Shown here: piece after piece, positions 15,563 to 24,349 of the stretch
Layout: each line of letters begins with the position of its first letter
How positions within the stretch are numbered: the stretch's first letter is position 1
Assembly (NCBI GenBank): GCA_015492075.1
Contig: WGFU01000022.1
Span: 1 to 42,231, forward strand
Source: Gammaproteobacteria bacterium
GTDB taxonomy: Bacteria > Pseudomonadota > Gammaproteobacteria > GCA-2400775
Direction of reading: 5' to 3'
DNA: 42,231 nucleotides
Program-made: the position numbers and the translations under genes
The notes under the pieces: model-generated
Databases searched by the model: none
What the model was told of the DNA's origin: nothing
Seen by the model: the letters and a program-made list of their open reading frames with translations, nothing else

Positions 15563-16513
15563 ATGAGCAAGACTTGGACGCCGCCACAAATACCGCCGAT
15601 CCCGATTGAAGTGAAGCAGGCGGCTAGTGAAGCAAATCTGGTTATTTTTGTAGGTGCCGGTGTGTCTAGGTTGATGGGATGCCCGTCATGGGATCAATTT
15701 GCAGACGCCGCGCTTCGGCAGTTGGCGGCACAGGACCTCATAACATTCGGGGATGTTCAGCAGTTGTCTCATTTGCCAGCAAAGCAGCGGTTGTCTATTT
15801 CGCTTCAGGTGTCTAACTCAGAATCAAGGCCATTGGATTATGCAACACTGATTCAGCCTAAGCGTCCTAGCGATTCCAGGGTGTACGAATATCTGAACGG
15901 CATCGGTTGTGCCTATGTTACTACAAACTACGACCGATTCCTGGATTCAATGCCTGGTAAGACTACGGTAGGCGAACCTGGTGCAGAAGGAGAAGCTGTT
16001 GGCAAAGACGAACCAGAGCTTATTTGTTGGCCACACCAACTCAAAGGCCTTCGGTTGCGGGAACCCGGCACAGTCATCCACTTGCATGGGAGCATTGACG
16101 AACCCGAGTCCGTGATTATGACCACACCGCAGTACCTGATTCACTATGACGACAAACGAGTGCAGGATTTTCTCGATGAGTTATTTGATCGGCATACCGT
16201 TTTGTTTCTTGGTTACGGGCTGGAAGAATGGGAGGTGCTTGAGCATGTTCTGCGCAAGGGGAGACGGCATCCTAGCAAGCAGCGAAAACGGTTTATGCTG
16301 TCCGGCTTTTATTCCCATCAGGAGAAGACTTTCTCCCACCTATATGATTACTACGAAAAGTCCTTTGGCGTCAGCTTGATTCACTTCAGTTTGGACTATA
16401 TGGAGTATGCCCAACTGGAAATGATCATGGAAGATTGGGCCGGTAATTTGGAAGTTGGTGATCCGCTACTGGCCGATGATCTGGAATATGTGCTCGAGGT
16501 AGCTGATGAGTAA
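15563..16513 (+). CDS. SIR2-domain protein, probable NADase effector
   Basis: The 316-residue protein is almost only a SIR2-like Rossmann domain. It has the NAD-binding start VIFVGAGVS (27-35), the catalytic-Asn phrase TTNYD (Asn122) and the catalytic-His phrase VIHLHGSID (His175). A later segment is VLFLGYGLEEWEV (213-225). These are the residues needed for NAD+ hydrolysis in defence SIR2 proteins such as ThsA and DSR2. There is no zinc ribbon of true deacetylases. Known defence SIR2 proteins usually carry a large C-terminal sensor in the same chain; here that part seems to be a separate gene, the next one, overlapping by 8 nt. The ATG follows the hsdS stop with no gap. NAD+ depletion on infection is the inferred role. 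Confidence 0.85.
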   Translation: MSKTWTPPQIPPIPIEVKQAASEANLVIFVGAGVSRLMGCPSWDQFADAALRQLAAQDLITFGDVQQLSHLPAKQRLSISLQVSNSESRPLDYATLIQPKRPSDSRVYEYLNGIGCAYVTTNYDRFLDSMPGKTTVGEPGAEGEAVGKDEPELICWPHQLKGLRLREPGTVIHLHGSIDEPESVIMTTPQYLIHYDDKRVQDFLDELFDRHTVLFLGYGLEEWEVLEHVLRKGRRHPSKQRKRFMLSGFYSHQEKTFSHLYDYYEKSFGVSLIHFSLDYMEYAQLEMIMEDWAGNLEVGDPLLADDLEYVLEVADE

Positions 16514-19313
16514 GCTTACTCCACGTCAGCAGGATGCTCTCGACAGGATTGAGCAAAAGCCTGCCTTACAGTCATTTTTCTTCAAGAAGTTGAAAGGCTT
16601 GAAGTGGTTTGATGAGTTGGAAAAGCGGGGGTTCTTCAATCCTGAGCTTAACCCTAGACCTGTGCAATCTGATCAGGAAGGGTACTTTAGTATACCGAGC
16701 TGGCCCATCTTGGATTATCTGGAACAAACGGCTCCCGAACTGCAACAGCCTGAGAATCTCGATTATGCAGAAAGGTTCCTGAAGGTCATGCGCGATGTTA
16801 CTAAAAGTGCCATGGAAGATGGTGTCAGCAACTACAGAACATGGTGGTACTTCGCGAAGATAATAAACTTCATCCCAATAGAAAAGATTACTCATGACGA
16901 CGTCGAACTATTAGAGTACTGGCTCAAAGATTCCTTTGATCGCATGCTGGTTGGAACTGAGCTAGGCAAACATCTCCTTCTGCGTTTGCTGGCCAGCGAT
17001 TCGGCTCATGCGCATGGCCTAGCGATTGGCTTGGTCAACGCCTTGACCGTACTAACCTGGAACCCAAAGCGGTGGGGAAAGTCTGAGGAGTTAGAGGCAA
17101 CTTTACCCGTCGAAGCGTATCATTCAAGAAAGATATTCAGCGTCCATGCGAGGGCTATAGGGGAGAAGTTAGAAGAGAGGGGTGTCAACATTTTTCGAGA
17201 TCGCTTGAGCGAGATATTTAGTAAAACGGATAAAGACAAATACTCGACTATCTGGCGTCCAGCTATCGAGGACCACGAACAGAATAAGGGTCGGGATGAC
17301 GCGGAAGACATTTTGATCAGCGCATTGCGCGATTCGCTTCTAGGTTATGTCGACAGACGTGCAGCTGCTGCAGCGGACTATGTTGGCGAGTTGCTTGCTA
17401 ATGAGACGGTACTTTTCCAGCGGGTAGCGATACACGTAGCTGACGTATACAACAGGCAGCTAGGTGATTTGGTTAAACAACTCGTCGAGCCGCAATACTT
17501 TGAATATCACTACCAGCATGAAATGTATCACCTGCTTCAGAATTGTTTTTCAGGGTTTGATGAAAAGGAGAAGCAAAAGGTGCTCGGAATTATTGGAAGT
17601 ATTGCAGAGCAGAGTAAAGATCCTGATCAGCCCAAGGATATACAGGAAAAACAACAGGCCTACACCTGGTTGAGATGGTTGTCTGCGATTAGAGGGAAGG
17701 GTTATCAACAGGCGGATGACTTATACACCGACAATCTGGCAATTACCAAAGCAGAACCCGAACATCCGGATTTCTCCAGTTATATGGAGGTTGGTTGGGT
17801 GGGTGGGTTTTCGCCGTATAGCGTAGAGGAATTGCTGAGCCGCGATTTCGAAGATTTGTTCAATATATTAAAGTCTTTCAAGGAAGAAGGCGGATGGAAA
17901 ACACCGACACGTCGAGGGCTGGCACAAACACTGAAAGAAGCCCTAAAGGCGAGGCCTGAGTTATTCAAGGGCCATCTAACGGAATTGATAGGCCTTGATT
18001 TTGACTATACATACCACTTGATCGAAGGCTATAAGGAGCTCTGGAAAGAAAAGCAATACGACAATTGGGCGGAGCTATTTGAATTTTGTTGGGCCTTGCT
18101 GCAATCGGAAGGTTTCTGGTTGAAAGACTCTGCTGAGCAGAGAGGGGGCATGGCTGCTTCGTCCCGTTGGATCGTGGGGGCAATTAGCGAGCTCATCAGG
18201 ACGGGAACTGCTGATGATAAGACAGCTTTTGATCCAGTCATGTTGCCAATGGCAGGTCGTATTATCGTTCATATCCTAGAGCATCAGGAAGGAGAGTCAT
18301 TCACAGAGGAACGAGATGCAGTATCAATTGCTATCAACAGCCCTCGTGGCAAGTGCGTTGAGGCGCTCATAAATTATGCCCTCCGGATTTGCAGGCTGAC
18401 TGATAAGAGCGAAAAGGGACATGATGAATTGTGGGTAAGGGAGTTGCAGCCCATATTCGACAAGCAGATAGACCTCGTTCAGAAGGGGAATTATGAGTTC
18501 GTAACATTGTTCACGAATTATCTGCCTAATCTTCTATATCTAAGCCGATCATGGACAATGAAACAGTTGCCGACAATATTTGAAAAGGAAAACCGCCTTA
18601 GATGGCTATGTGCAGTGCAGGGTTATATCTATGTTAACCAGATTTACGCGGAGGTCTACAAGTTTCTTCGTGAGAATAGTCATTTGCAGGATGCCCTGGA
18701 TGCTAAAGAACTTGAATCCAGAGGTAAGGATAAGATTATTCAAAATATTGTTATTGCCTATTATCAGGGTGATGAACAACTTGATGATGCGAATGGAGCA
18801 CTAAGTTGGTTAGTTGACCGGTGGAAGCTGGAAGAGCTTCAACAGTTGATATGGTTCATTTGGACTATTCGCGATAGTAAAGGAGATGCTGAAAAGAAAC
18901 TGATCCCGCTCTGGGCTGAAATTAGTAGGCGAGCGGATTCGAAACGCGAGGCTGATAAGCGCGTGTTGTCACGGTTGTGCATGTGGAGCGTGTTTGTTGA
19001 TGAGTTGAGTGAGCAGACAATGGATTTACTTTTGCGGTCTGCACCATATGCGGATCTGGAGCATGATGCTTATATATTGATAGAAGAATTAAAGCGCCTT
19101 GTCGAACAGTATCCGGACCAGGTCGCAGACATATTTATCCGCATGCTCGTCGGCTTTGCGCCCACATACCAGCAGGAAGATATCGAACATATAATTTCGA
19201 AACTTTACGATAGTGGTGGTGAGAATCGGCAGAAGGCTAATACAATCTGTGACAGGTACGTCGAATATGGAATCGGGTTTCCTGCCGAGATACGGGCAAA
19301 GTATTCGCACTAA
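16506..19313 (+). CDS. Large helical protein, probable partner or sensor of SIR2
   Basis: The 935-residue protein has no recognised enzyme motif: no Walker A, no nuclease signature and no membrane segment. It is rich in charged and aromatic residues and looks helical throughout, like HEAT-type repeats. One phrase, INSPRGKCVEALINYALRI from residue 610, is like the NSxRGxAxEAL phrases in the helical sensor regions of defence STAND and SIR2 proteins; this resemblance is from memory. Its ATG lies within the last codons of the SIR2 gene (8-nt overlap), so the two are made in a fixed ratio and probably form a complex. It could sense a phage component and switch on SIR2. It might also relate to the DUF4020-type regions fused to SIR2; this is not certain. 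Confidence 0.6.
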   Translation: MSKLTPRQQDALDRIEQKPALQSFFFKKLKGLKWFDELEKRGFFNPELNPRPVQSDQEGYFSIPSWPILDYLEQTAPELQQPENLDYAERFLKVMRDVTKSAMEDGVSNYRTWWYFAKIINFIPIEKITHDDVELLEYWLKDSFDRMLVGTELGKHLLLRLLASDSAHAHGLAIGLVNALTVLTWNPKRWGKSEELEATLPVEAYHSRKIFSVHARAIGEKLEERGVNIFRDRLSEIFSKTDKDKYSTIWRPAIEDHEQNKGRDDAEDILISALRDSLLGYVDRRAAAAADYVGELLANETVLFQRVAIHVADVYNRQLGDLVKQLVEPQYFEYHYQHEMYHLLQNCFSGFDEKEKQKVLGIIGSIAEQSKDPDQPKDIQEKQQAYTWLRWLSAIRGKGYQQADDLYTDNLAITKAEPEHPDFSSYMEVGWVGGFSPYSVEELLSRDFEDLFNILKSFKEEGGWKTPTRRGLAQTLKEALKARPELFKGHLTELIGLDFDYTYHLIEGYKELWKEKQYDNWAELFEFCWALLQSEGFWLKDSAEQRGGMAASSRWIVGAISELIRTGTADDKTAFDPVMLPMAGRIIVHILEHQEGESFTEERDAVSIAINSPRGKCVEALINYALRICRLTDKSEKGHDELWVRELQPIFDKQIDLVQKGNYEFVTLFTNYLPNLLYLSRSWTMKQLPTIFEKENRLRWLCAVQGYIYVNQIYAEVYKFLRENSHLQDALDAKELESRGKDKIIQNIVIAYYQGDEQLDDANGALSWLVDRWKLEELQQLIWFIWTIRDSKGDAEKKLIPLWAEISRRADSKREADKRVLSRLCMWSVFVDELSEQTMDLLLRSAPYADLEHDAYILIEELKRLVEQYPDQVADIFIRMLVGFAPTYQQEDIEHIISKLYDSGGENRQKANTICDRYVEYGIGFPAEIRAKYSH

Positions 19314-19330
19314 TAGTGTTGGGCATTCTA

Positions 19331-20941
19331 ATGGACGATGGCATATCTGATAAGTACTCCGAAACCACGTTAAATGAACTTCTTTCGGTAGAGAACATCA
19401 ATAGACTGGTTAACCAGACGGCTTTCGACCTCGTAGGGAAAATCATCGATCTCTCTGATTTTCATGACCGGCCCGAAGGCACCAGTCGGGGACTGGAACT
19501 GTGCGATGAAGTAGCCGAGAGGTCGCTCGATGACGAGGAGACGGTTTTACTCCACTACTTCCGGGCCAATGCCTGGGCCAGCAGACGGAAGACAAAGCAC
19601 AGAGACACCAAGGCCGCTTGGGCTTGGGAGCAGCCGGAAATCTTGCGTGAGTTGTTCCATCTGCGCAACGCGCTCCGACATTCAGGATTTAAGCAGCTCG
19701 ATAATATTCGACGTTGTCAGATCCTTACTAATGCTGCAAACCTGCTGAATACGCTGGGTCGGTGTACCGAGGCCATCGAGTACTGGAACCGAGTCTTGGA
19801 CATCATTCCCCGCTTTGGTATGGCTCTGGGCAACCGTGGTTATGGTTATATGTCCTATGCCCGAACTCTTTATGACCAGGGTAATGCCATTGCCATGATG
19901 AAATTTGCTCACGATGATCTCCGGCAGGCGACAGCATCCAGCGCGTTCTTCGAGTCGCCAGGGCATGATGAAGTCAAAGAGGCCATGGCTCGTGAAGCTG
20001 ATGATATCGCAGCGCATATCGACCTTGAAAAGGTGATCGGATCCCTGGAACTGGAAAATTACAGTCTGGGAAGCTCGAAGGGTGAGCGCGCGTACCGTAA
20101 TTGGTGCTTGGAACATCGACTATTCCTGACACCTCTGAATGACCTCGGGCCTTATCCCATTGCTGCACGTGACATTCTGACACTTCCGAACCTGGTTCTT
20201 GGGGTAGGAGAGCCACCTACATTAATAGCATTTTTCAATCAGCTCAAACAGGAATACGTAGCCGCCCGCTATCTGTACTATGGGGGGACACGACAGGGCA
20301 AAACCCATTTCGCAGACCGTGGTGTTCTACTCTATGACACCCTGGACTATCCGGCATATTCGCTGGCTGTAGAACAGATTAAAGCAGCGTACCGCATGGC
20401 CTATTCACTTTTCGACAAGCTTGCTTTCTTCATCAATGCCTATTGGCAATTATGTATGGAAGAGAGATCCATCAATTTTCGTTCAGTTTGGTATACAACA
20501 CTGAAAAAGGGGAAGCCCCGAGTTCTTCGAGATTGTTTCATAGGCTATGAAAACTGGCCTCTGCGTGGACTTTTCTGGTTGAGTAAGGACCTGCTGGATA
20601 GAGATACTGAGCTAGCGGATACCATGGAGCCGGATGCCGAGGCACTTAATGCCATTCGGAACCATCTGGAGCATAAATACCTGAAGGTCCATGACTGGCC
20701 GTGGACGTCCGAGTGTTATGCGGACGCCATTCACGATAGTCTTCGCGATTCAATGGCCTACTCTGTAACGCGAGGTGATCTGGAGGCGAAATCATTAAGG
20801 CTCATTAAGCTTGTTCGCGCTGGCTTGATCTACCTGTCGTTAGCGGTACATCGAGAGGAACAGTTACGGGCAAAACAACGAGGCGATGGCTTGGTGATGC
20901 CAATGGAACTCAATACTTGGCCGGATGATTGGAAACGATAA
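19331..20941 (+). CDS. LA2681-type HEPN protein with TPR-like N-terminal half
   Basis: The ATG at 19331 is preferred to a GTG 15 nt upstream. The N-terminal part (about 60-200) is helical with TPR-like spacing (LTNAANLLNTLGRCTEAIEYWNRVLDIIPRFGMALGNRGYGYM). The C-terminal part holds the HEPN signature RNHLEHKY with Arg443 and His448, the R-x4-H motif of HEPN ribonucleases. An upstream helix (YRMAYSLFDKLAFFINAYW) fits the LA2681 group of HEPN proteins. HEPN enzymes cut RNA as dimers and are common in defence and toxin systems. It lies 17 nt after the 935-residue gene, in the same operon. A substrate cannot be read. TPR-like repeats may bind a partner or trigger. Length is 536 residues. Confidence 0.75.
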   Translation: MDDGISDKYSETTLNELLSVENINRLVNQTAFDLVGKIIDLSDFHDRPEGTSRGLELCDEVAERSLDDEETVLLHYFRANAWASRRKTKHRDTKAAWAWEQPEILRELFHLRNALRHSGFKQLDNIRRCQILTNAANLLNTLGRCTEAIEYWNRVLDIIPRFGMALGNRGYGYMSYARTLYDQGNAIAMMKFAHDDLRQATASSAFFESPGHDEVKEAMAREADDIAAHIDLEKVIGSLELENYSLGSSKGERAYRNWCLEHRLFLTPLNDLGPYPIAARDILTLPNLVLGVGEPPTLIAFFNQLKQEYVAARYLYYGGTRQGKTHFADRGVLLYDTLDYPAYSLAVEQIKAAYRMAYSLFDKLAFFINAYWQLCMEERSINFRSVWYTTLKKGKPRVLRDCFIGYENWPLRGLFWLSKDLLDRDTELADTMEPDAEALNAIRNHLEHKYLKVHDWPWTSECYADAIHDSLRDSMAYSVTRGDLEAKSLRLIKLVRAGLIYLSLAVHREEQLRAKQRGDGLVMPMELNTWPDDWKR

Positions 20942-20984
20942 CATCCGGGAATGTGAAATAGTGGAAGACAATTACAGTTGAATC

Positions 20985-21731
20985 ATGACTGATGAAAAAG
21001 ATGAATTGATATTCGAGCACGATGGTCTCAGAACGCCAGAGCATCTCTGTGATCCTGATCCACGTACTCGCTACTTTGTGAGAGTCGATCCGGAAACGGG
21101 AGTAACTCAGCCTCTGACGAAGTCTGATCAATATGAGTCAGTAGCCACGTATACGCTATCTGAAGCCGTGCCGGTGGATGTGCGCATCGTGTTCGACACT
21201 GCGAGAAACCTGTATCTCTATGCCTGGTTTGTCTATCGCTTCTACAATGTTGCCGAACAGCAGGTGTTCGCCTGCCTGGAAATGGCACTGCGGGAGCGTT
21301 TGAAAGACGAAATGCCTCTGCCAGAAGAGTACTGGTCGAAAAATAAGAAAGATCAAACTCCATCATTAAAACCCATGCTCCGTTATGTGATTGATATAGG
21401 CTATATTCGAAACGAGAATTTTCAAACCTGGCGTGACAGGGGGATTATCAGATCACGACAGCGCTATGAGTTGGAAAAAACGCAAGAGATGCAGGATAAG
21501 GGACTTGATTCTATTGAGTTGGACTATTCGAAGGTGGTTGTGACAGATGAAGATCGAGGGGATTATGATTACCTGAATATCCTCTTAAAGCATATACCCA
21601 ATACCCGTAATGACTATGCACATGGCTCCGGTACGTTACATAACCAGGTGCTGCATAGCTTCGAGGTGGTGTCGGAGTTGGTCAATCAACTGTTTCCAGT
21701 GTCGGAGAAATGTGAAGACGAAATCAGCTAA
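20985..21731 (+). CDS. HEPN-domain protein, second in the cassette
   Basis: The 248-residue protein has an N-terminal part without known motif (1-60). A helical HEPN-like region follows: RIVFDTARNLYLYAWFVYRFYNVAEQQVFACLEMALRERL (67-105), then LLKHIPNTRNDYAHGS with Arg208 and His213 forming the R-x4-H active motif. The pattern is that of stand-alone HEPN ribonucleases that act with a partner. It begins 43 nt after the previous gene, so it is the last gene of the plus-strand defence operon; the next gene converges from the other strand. It may be the RNase of the system, or pair with the larger HEPN protein as a heterodimer. Both are inferred. Confidence 0.7.
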   Translation: MTDEKDELIFEHDGLRTPEHLCDPDPRTRYFVRVDPETGVTQPLTKSDQYESVATYTLSEAVPVDVRIVFDTARNLYLYAWFVYRFYNVAEQQVFACLEMALRERLKDEMPLPEEYWSKNKKDQTPSLKPMLRYVIDIGYIRNENFQTWRDRGIIRSRQRYELEKTQEMQDKGLDSIELDYSKVVVTDEDRGDYDYLNILLKHIPNTRNDYAHGSGTLHNQVLHSFEVVSELVNQLFPVSEKCEDEIS

Positions 21732-21756
21732 TGGTCTTCAGTATGTTACTGCCAAG

Positions 21757-22572
21757 CTAAACATCGACAGGCATCGCAGCTTTATCGGGGGCGCGGAAAC
21801 TGAGATAGCTGTAATCCCACTCAAGATATCCTTTCAGATCTTCAATGGTGATAGATGCAGTTGATTCGATACTTATATCATCCACTTTGATGCCGTCGCA
21901 TTCCCCAAGCTGATATTCGAGCTGTTTCTTGATATCGTTGCACAGTTCATATTGTTTGGTATCGTCGAATTTTTCCGCATCCATTACCAGCATGAGTTCC
22001 ATGCTGTATTCATCGCCATCCTCCAGCTTATCGAATGGGGTGACACGAACATACACATTACTGATATGTGGGTTCAGTCGTGAAAATTTTTTGCCTATTG
22101 GATCTTTCCTCGCGTCGATCCGGCTTACAAACGCATCGGGGAATGCTGTGCGTGTGTAGCGTCGTGACAACCACCCCAAGATCATTTTCAGTGTTTGTTC
22201 GTCATGCAAAAAAGAATCAGGCTGCCGGTCAAGAAGTAACTCACGATTTATGAGGTGCCGCTCATAAGGCAGCGCGTACCAGTGGCTGATACCGTCTCCT
22301 GCAATATCAAGGCTGAACTCGATCCTGCGGCTGTTTTTTCCGCCCAGGTATCCGCCATCGGGTTCCCGGTTCAGCGGATGGAGGCACAGTGTTTCGAAAT
22401 AGGGTTCACTTTCAAATGACCCCTGGACGAGGTCGCAGGTCTGGCTAACGATCAACAGGCGTGTATCATCAGGGATATTGTAATGTGCATTTTCTTTCAG
22501 GCGGTCATCGTCGGGACAAAGAAAAACACCTTGCTTCCACTCTGATTCAATGAGGCGCTCCCTGTTCGCCAT
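21757..22572 (-). CDS. Unknown protein with VSQTCDL motif
   Basis: I do not recognise a named family. The 271-residue acidic protein has an N-terminal WKQGVFLCPDD, then LLIVSQTCDLVQGSFESEPYFETLCLHPL, a pattern shared by small families of prokaryotic unknowns with xxVSQxCDL. It has no membrane segment and no known catalytic triad, but the conserved Cys-Asp is a candidate active or metal-binding site. It starts 15 nt after the preceding HTH gene, with GGGAG 9 nt upstream of the ATG, and is the last gene of a three-gene minus-strand operon. As the most downstream gene it could be the effector of that unit; this is a guess from layout. Confidence 0.55.
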   Translation of the reverse strand: MANRERLIESEWKQGVFLCPDDDRLKENAHYNIPDDTRLLIVSQTCDLVQGSFESEPYFETLCLHPLNREPDGGYLGGKNSRRIEFSLDIAGDGISHWYALPYERHLINRELLLDRQPDSFLHDEQTLKMILGWLSRRYTRTAFPDAFVSRIDARKDPIGKKFSRLNPHISNVYVRVTPFDKLEDGDEYSMELMLVMDAEKFDDTKQYELCNDIKKQLEYQLGECDGIKVDDISIESTASITIEDLKGYLEWDYSYLSFRAPDKAAMPVDV

Positions 22573-22587
22573 GTAGTATCGCTCCCA

Positions 22588-23325
22588 TTACTTGTCAGCA
22601 GAAACAGAACCCGTAAGCCGTTCTAACAACTCTTTATGGTTTTCAGAATCCGAAGGGGTTTTTGCTGAGCGTGCTTTTGCACGATCCATCATTTCGCGTT
22701 GTTTATTCATGAGTGCCAACAGACTTTTCATCCCCTCACGAATTTCATTTATGTCCGGTTCTTCGCGGCTGAGGCGTTCATGCATGCTGGCGCCATCGCC
22801 AAGTTTCTGTTTCATCAGCTTGCCAGGCCCATAATGGTAGGGGTTTGCCGCTTTCCACTCTTGTGCGATTTCATGCAGCTTTTCGATACGTTGAACAAAG
22901 CCTTCGCTCGGTGTCTCATTTTCAAACCAGTTATATACACTTGCGCGAGATGCCCTGATGATATCGGCTAATGCAGCCATACTTAGGCCAAAGGCATCCC
23001 GAATTTTGGTAAGCTTCTCAACAACAGTGGGGGCTTCTAAGGCTTTTTCAGCTTCTTCATCAGAATTAAGAAAAACCACTGTCCAATCGCCAGAAAAATA
23101 GTCACGAGTAACTCTTTCCTTAAGCTGAGAGAATGCAGCATCGCACCATGAGCCAGAGCCACAACTGGTAAAGAGGCCTTCTAGACGTTCTACTAGAAGC
23201 TCTCGTATGCCGGTACCGTCGCCTTTTTCCAGTGGCGCTGGCAAATAATTCATTGCCCAATGTGTATGGGCCAATGGATGCTTTGGCTCATTCTCTATCC
23301 ATCTGTTTGCAGCATGATTTTCCAT
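22588..23325 (-). CDS. XRE-type helix-turn-helix protein
   Basis: The ATG at 23325 is chosen because AAAGGAGG precedes it by 10 nt; it begins 2 nt after the previous stop. The HTH lies in the middle of the 245-residue protein: VVEKLTKIRDAFGLSMAALADIIRASRASVYNWFENETPSEGFVQRIEKL (about 100-150). The N-terminal part is of unknown fold, and a helical basic C-terminus (about 190-235) is rich in Met, Lys and Glu. It has the layout of a regulator carrying an extra sensing part. In the operon it is the middle gene, coupled to the TIGR04255-type gene. Autoregulation through direct repeats at 24238-24260 is possible. Confidence 0.65.
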   Translation of the reverse strand: MENHAANRWIENEPKHPLAHTHWAMNYLPAPLEKGDGTGIRELLVERLEGLFTSCGSGSWCDAAFSQLKERVTRDYFSGDWTVVFLNSDEEAEKALEAPTVVEKLTKIRDAFGLSMAALADIIRASRASVYNWFENETPSEGFVQRIEKLHEIAQEWKAANPYHYGPGKLMKQKLGDGASMHERLSREEPDINEIREGMKSLLALMNKQREMMDRAKARSAKTPSDSENHKELLERLTGSVSADK

Positions 23326-23327
23326 AA

Positions 23328-24134
23328 TCAGAGGACCTCCTTTTGCCATTCGGTAAACGCCTCTTCTGTCGTCGTTGCTTTGAATGCGGCTGAGGAAACG
23401 GTACGTAATTCATGAAAGCGCTCAACAATTGAACCAATTTCGAATGACTGTTCCTGTTTAATAAAGTGATCGTAGTCCAGTAAGCCCACAATCGTGTTTT
23501 CAGGTTGCTCACGCTTAAAGCGCGGTGCATGTTCCAGCTTGTTTGGGAAAATATCGGCTGGCAGTACGTCAGGAGTTGTGCTTTGGCGATGCCGGATAAC
23601 CATGGTGCCATCGATTGATGTCAGGTAGGATACGACCTGATCCATCCGCTGTGCTTCACCAATATCCGGTAGATTCGGCAAGCGTAATGCTTCTATGACT
23701 TGCTGATCAACAATCAAATCACCTTCGGGTAGCAATAGATCCACATAACGTAAACCCAATCGCGAAATAGATACGCCTTTTTCGGGTAGAATCGGCATGA
23801 AGGATTCCAGTACTTCCTTTAGATCGGAAAGAAAAACATCCGATGTCTTATAGTCAGTTGTGTGGAAAATCAACGTTTCAGCATCCAGAATGATGCCCGT
23901 AGTGCGGAGCTCGTTGCTTAGATGCCAGCGATTGACACTGTCACCAACAACAGGTTGGCCATCCTTGAAGCCAAATTGCTCGATCTTTTCAGGCACAGCT
24001 TTGGGAAAAAGTGCAAAAACGTTTTCGTGGAAATCTTCCCACCGTTTATCCATGCGTGGCACATGCGTGAAACGAATCTGGGCCAAGACATAGATCAGCG
24101 GGGCATTAGGCATTTGACCGAGTGCGTTTGCCAC
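23328..24134 (-). CDS. TIGR04255-type protein of unknown function
   Basis: The 268-residue protein matches the sporadic TIGR04255 pattern. The N-terminal phrase is APLIYVLAQIRFTHVPRM, and the middle holds VSISRLGLRYVDLLL, the usual RLGLRY signature. A C-terminal helical segment is GSIVERFHELRTVSSAAFKATTTEEAF. Members of this family occur irregularly in many bacteria and are often on islands; function is unknown. The start is GTG, with AAGGAG 5 nt upstream. It is the first gene of the minus-strand operon, and its promoter lies in 24135-24346. It abuts the XRE gene by 2 nt. Whether it is a toxin, sensor or repair protein cannot be decided. Confidence 0.7.
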   Translation of the reverse strand: MANALGQMPNAPLIYVLAQIRFTHVPRMDKRWEDFHENVFALFPKAVPEKIEQFGFKDGQPVVGDSVNRWHLSNELRTTGIILDAETLIFHTTDYKTSDVFLSDLKEVLESFMPILPEKGVSISRLGLRYVDLLLPEGDLIVDQQVIEALRLPNLPDIGEAQRMDQVVSYLTSIDGTMVIRHRQSTTPDVLPADIFPNKLEHAPRFKREQPENTIVGLLDYDHFIKQEQSFEIGSIVERFHELRTVSSAAFKATTTEEAFTEWQKEVL

Positions 24135-24237
24135 CTAATCTCCTTCTTTTGCTGGTAACGGGTCTATAAGGTATAGGGTTTATTGTCTGTGTGTACACTA
24201 ATTAGAATCGGCGTGTAATAATACTAACTTTAGCGTA

Positions 24238-24260
24238 TTTTGACACTTATTTTGACACTT
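24238..24260. promoter_or_regulatory. Tandem TTTTGACACTT repeats upstream of the three-gene operon
   Basis: TTTTGACACTT occurs twice in a row with one base between, 12 bp apart. It lies about 100 bp upstream of the TIGR04255-type start. The minus-strand -10-like TATTAT is about 20 bp downstream of it. A period near one helix turn suggests an operator bound by a protein, perhaps the XRE protein of this operon. Confidence 0.45.
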
Positions 24261-24349
24261 TGTCCAATGGTCTATCAATAGGGGGGAATTGTAAAACAAC
24301 CTATATCTGAACTGTAACGTTTATAACCTACTGAAAGAAATGAAAAATG

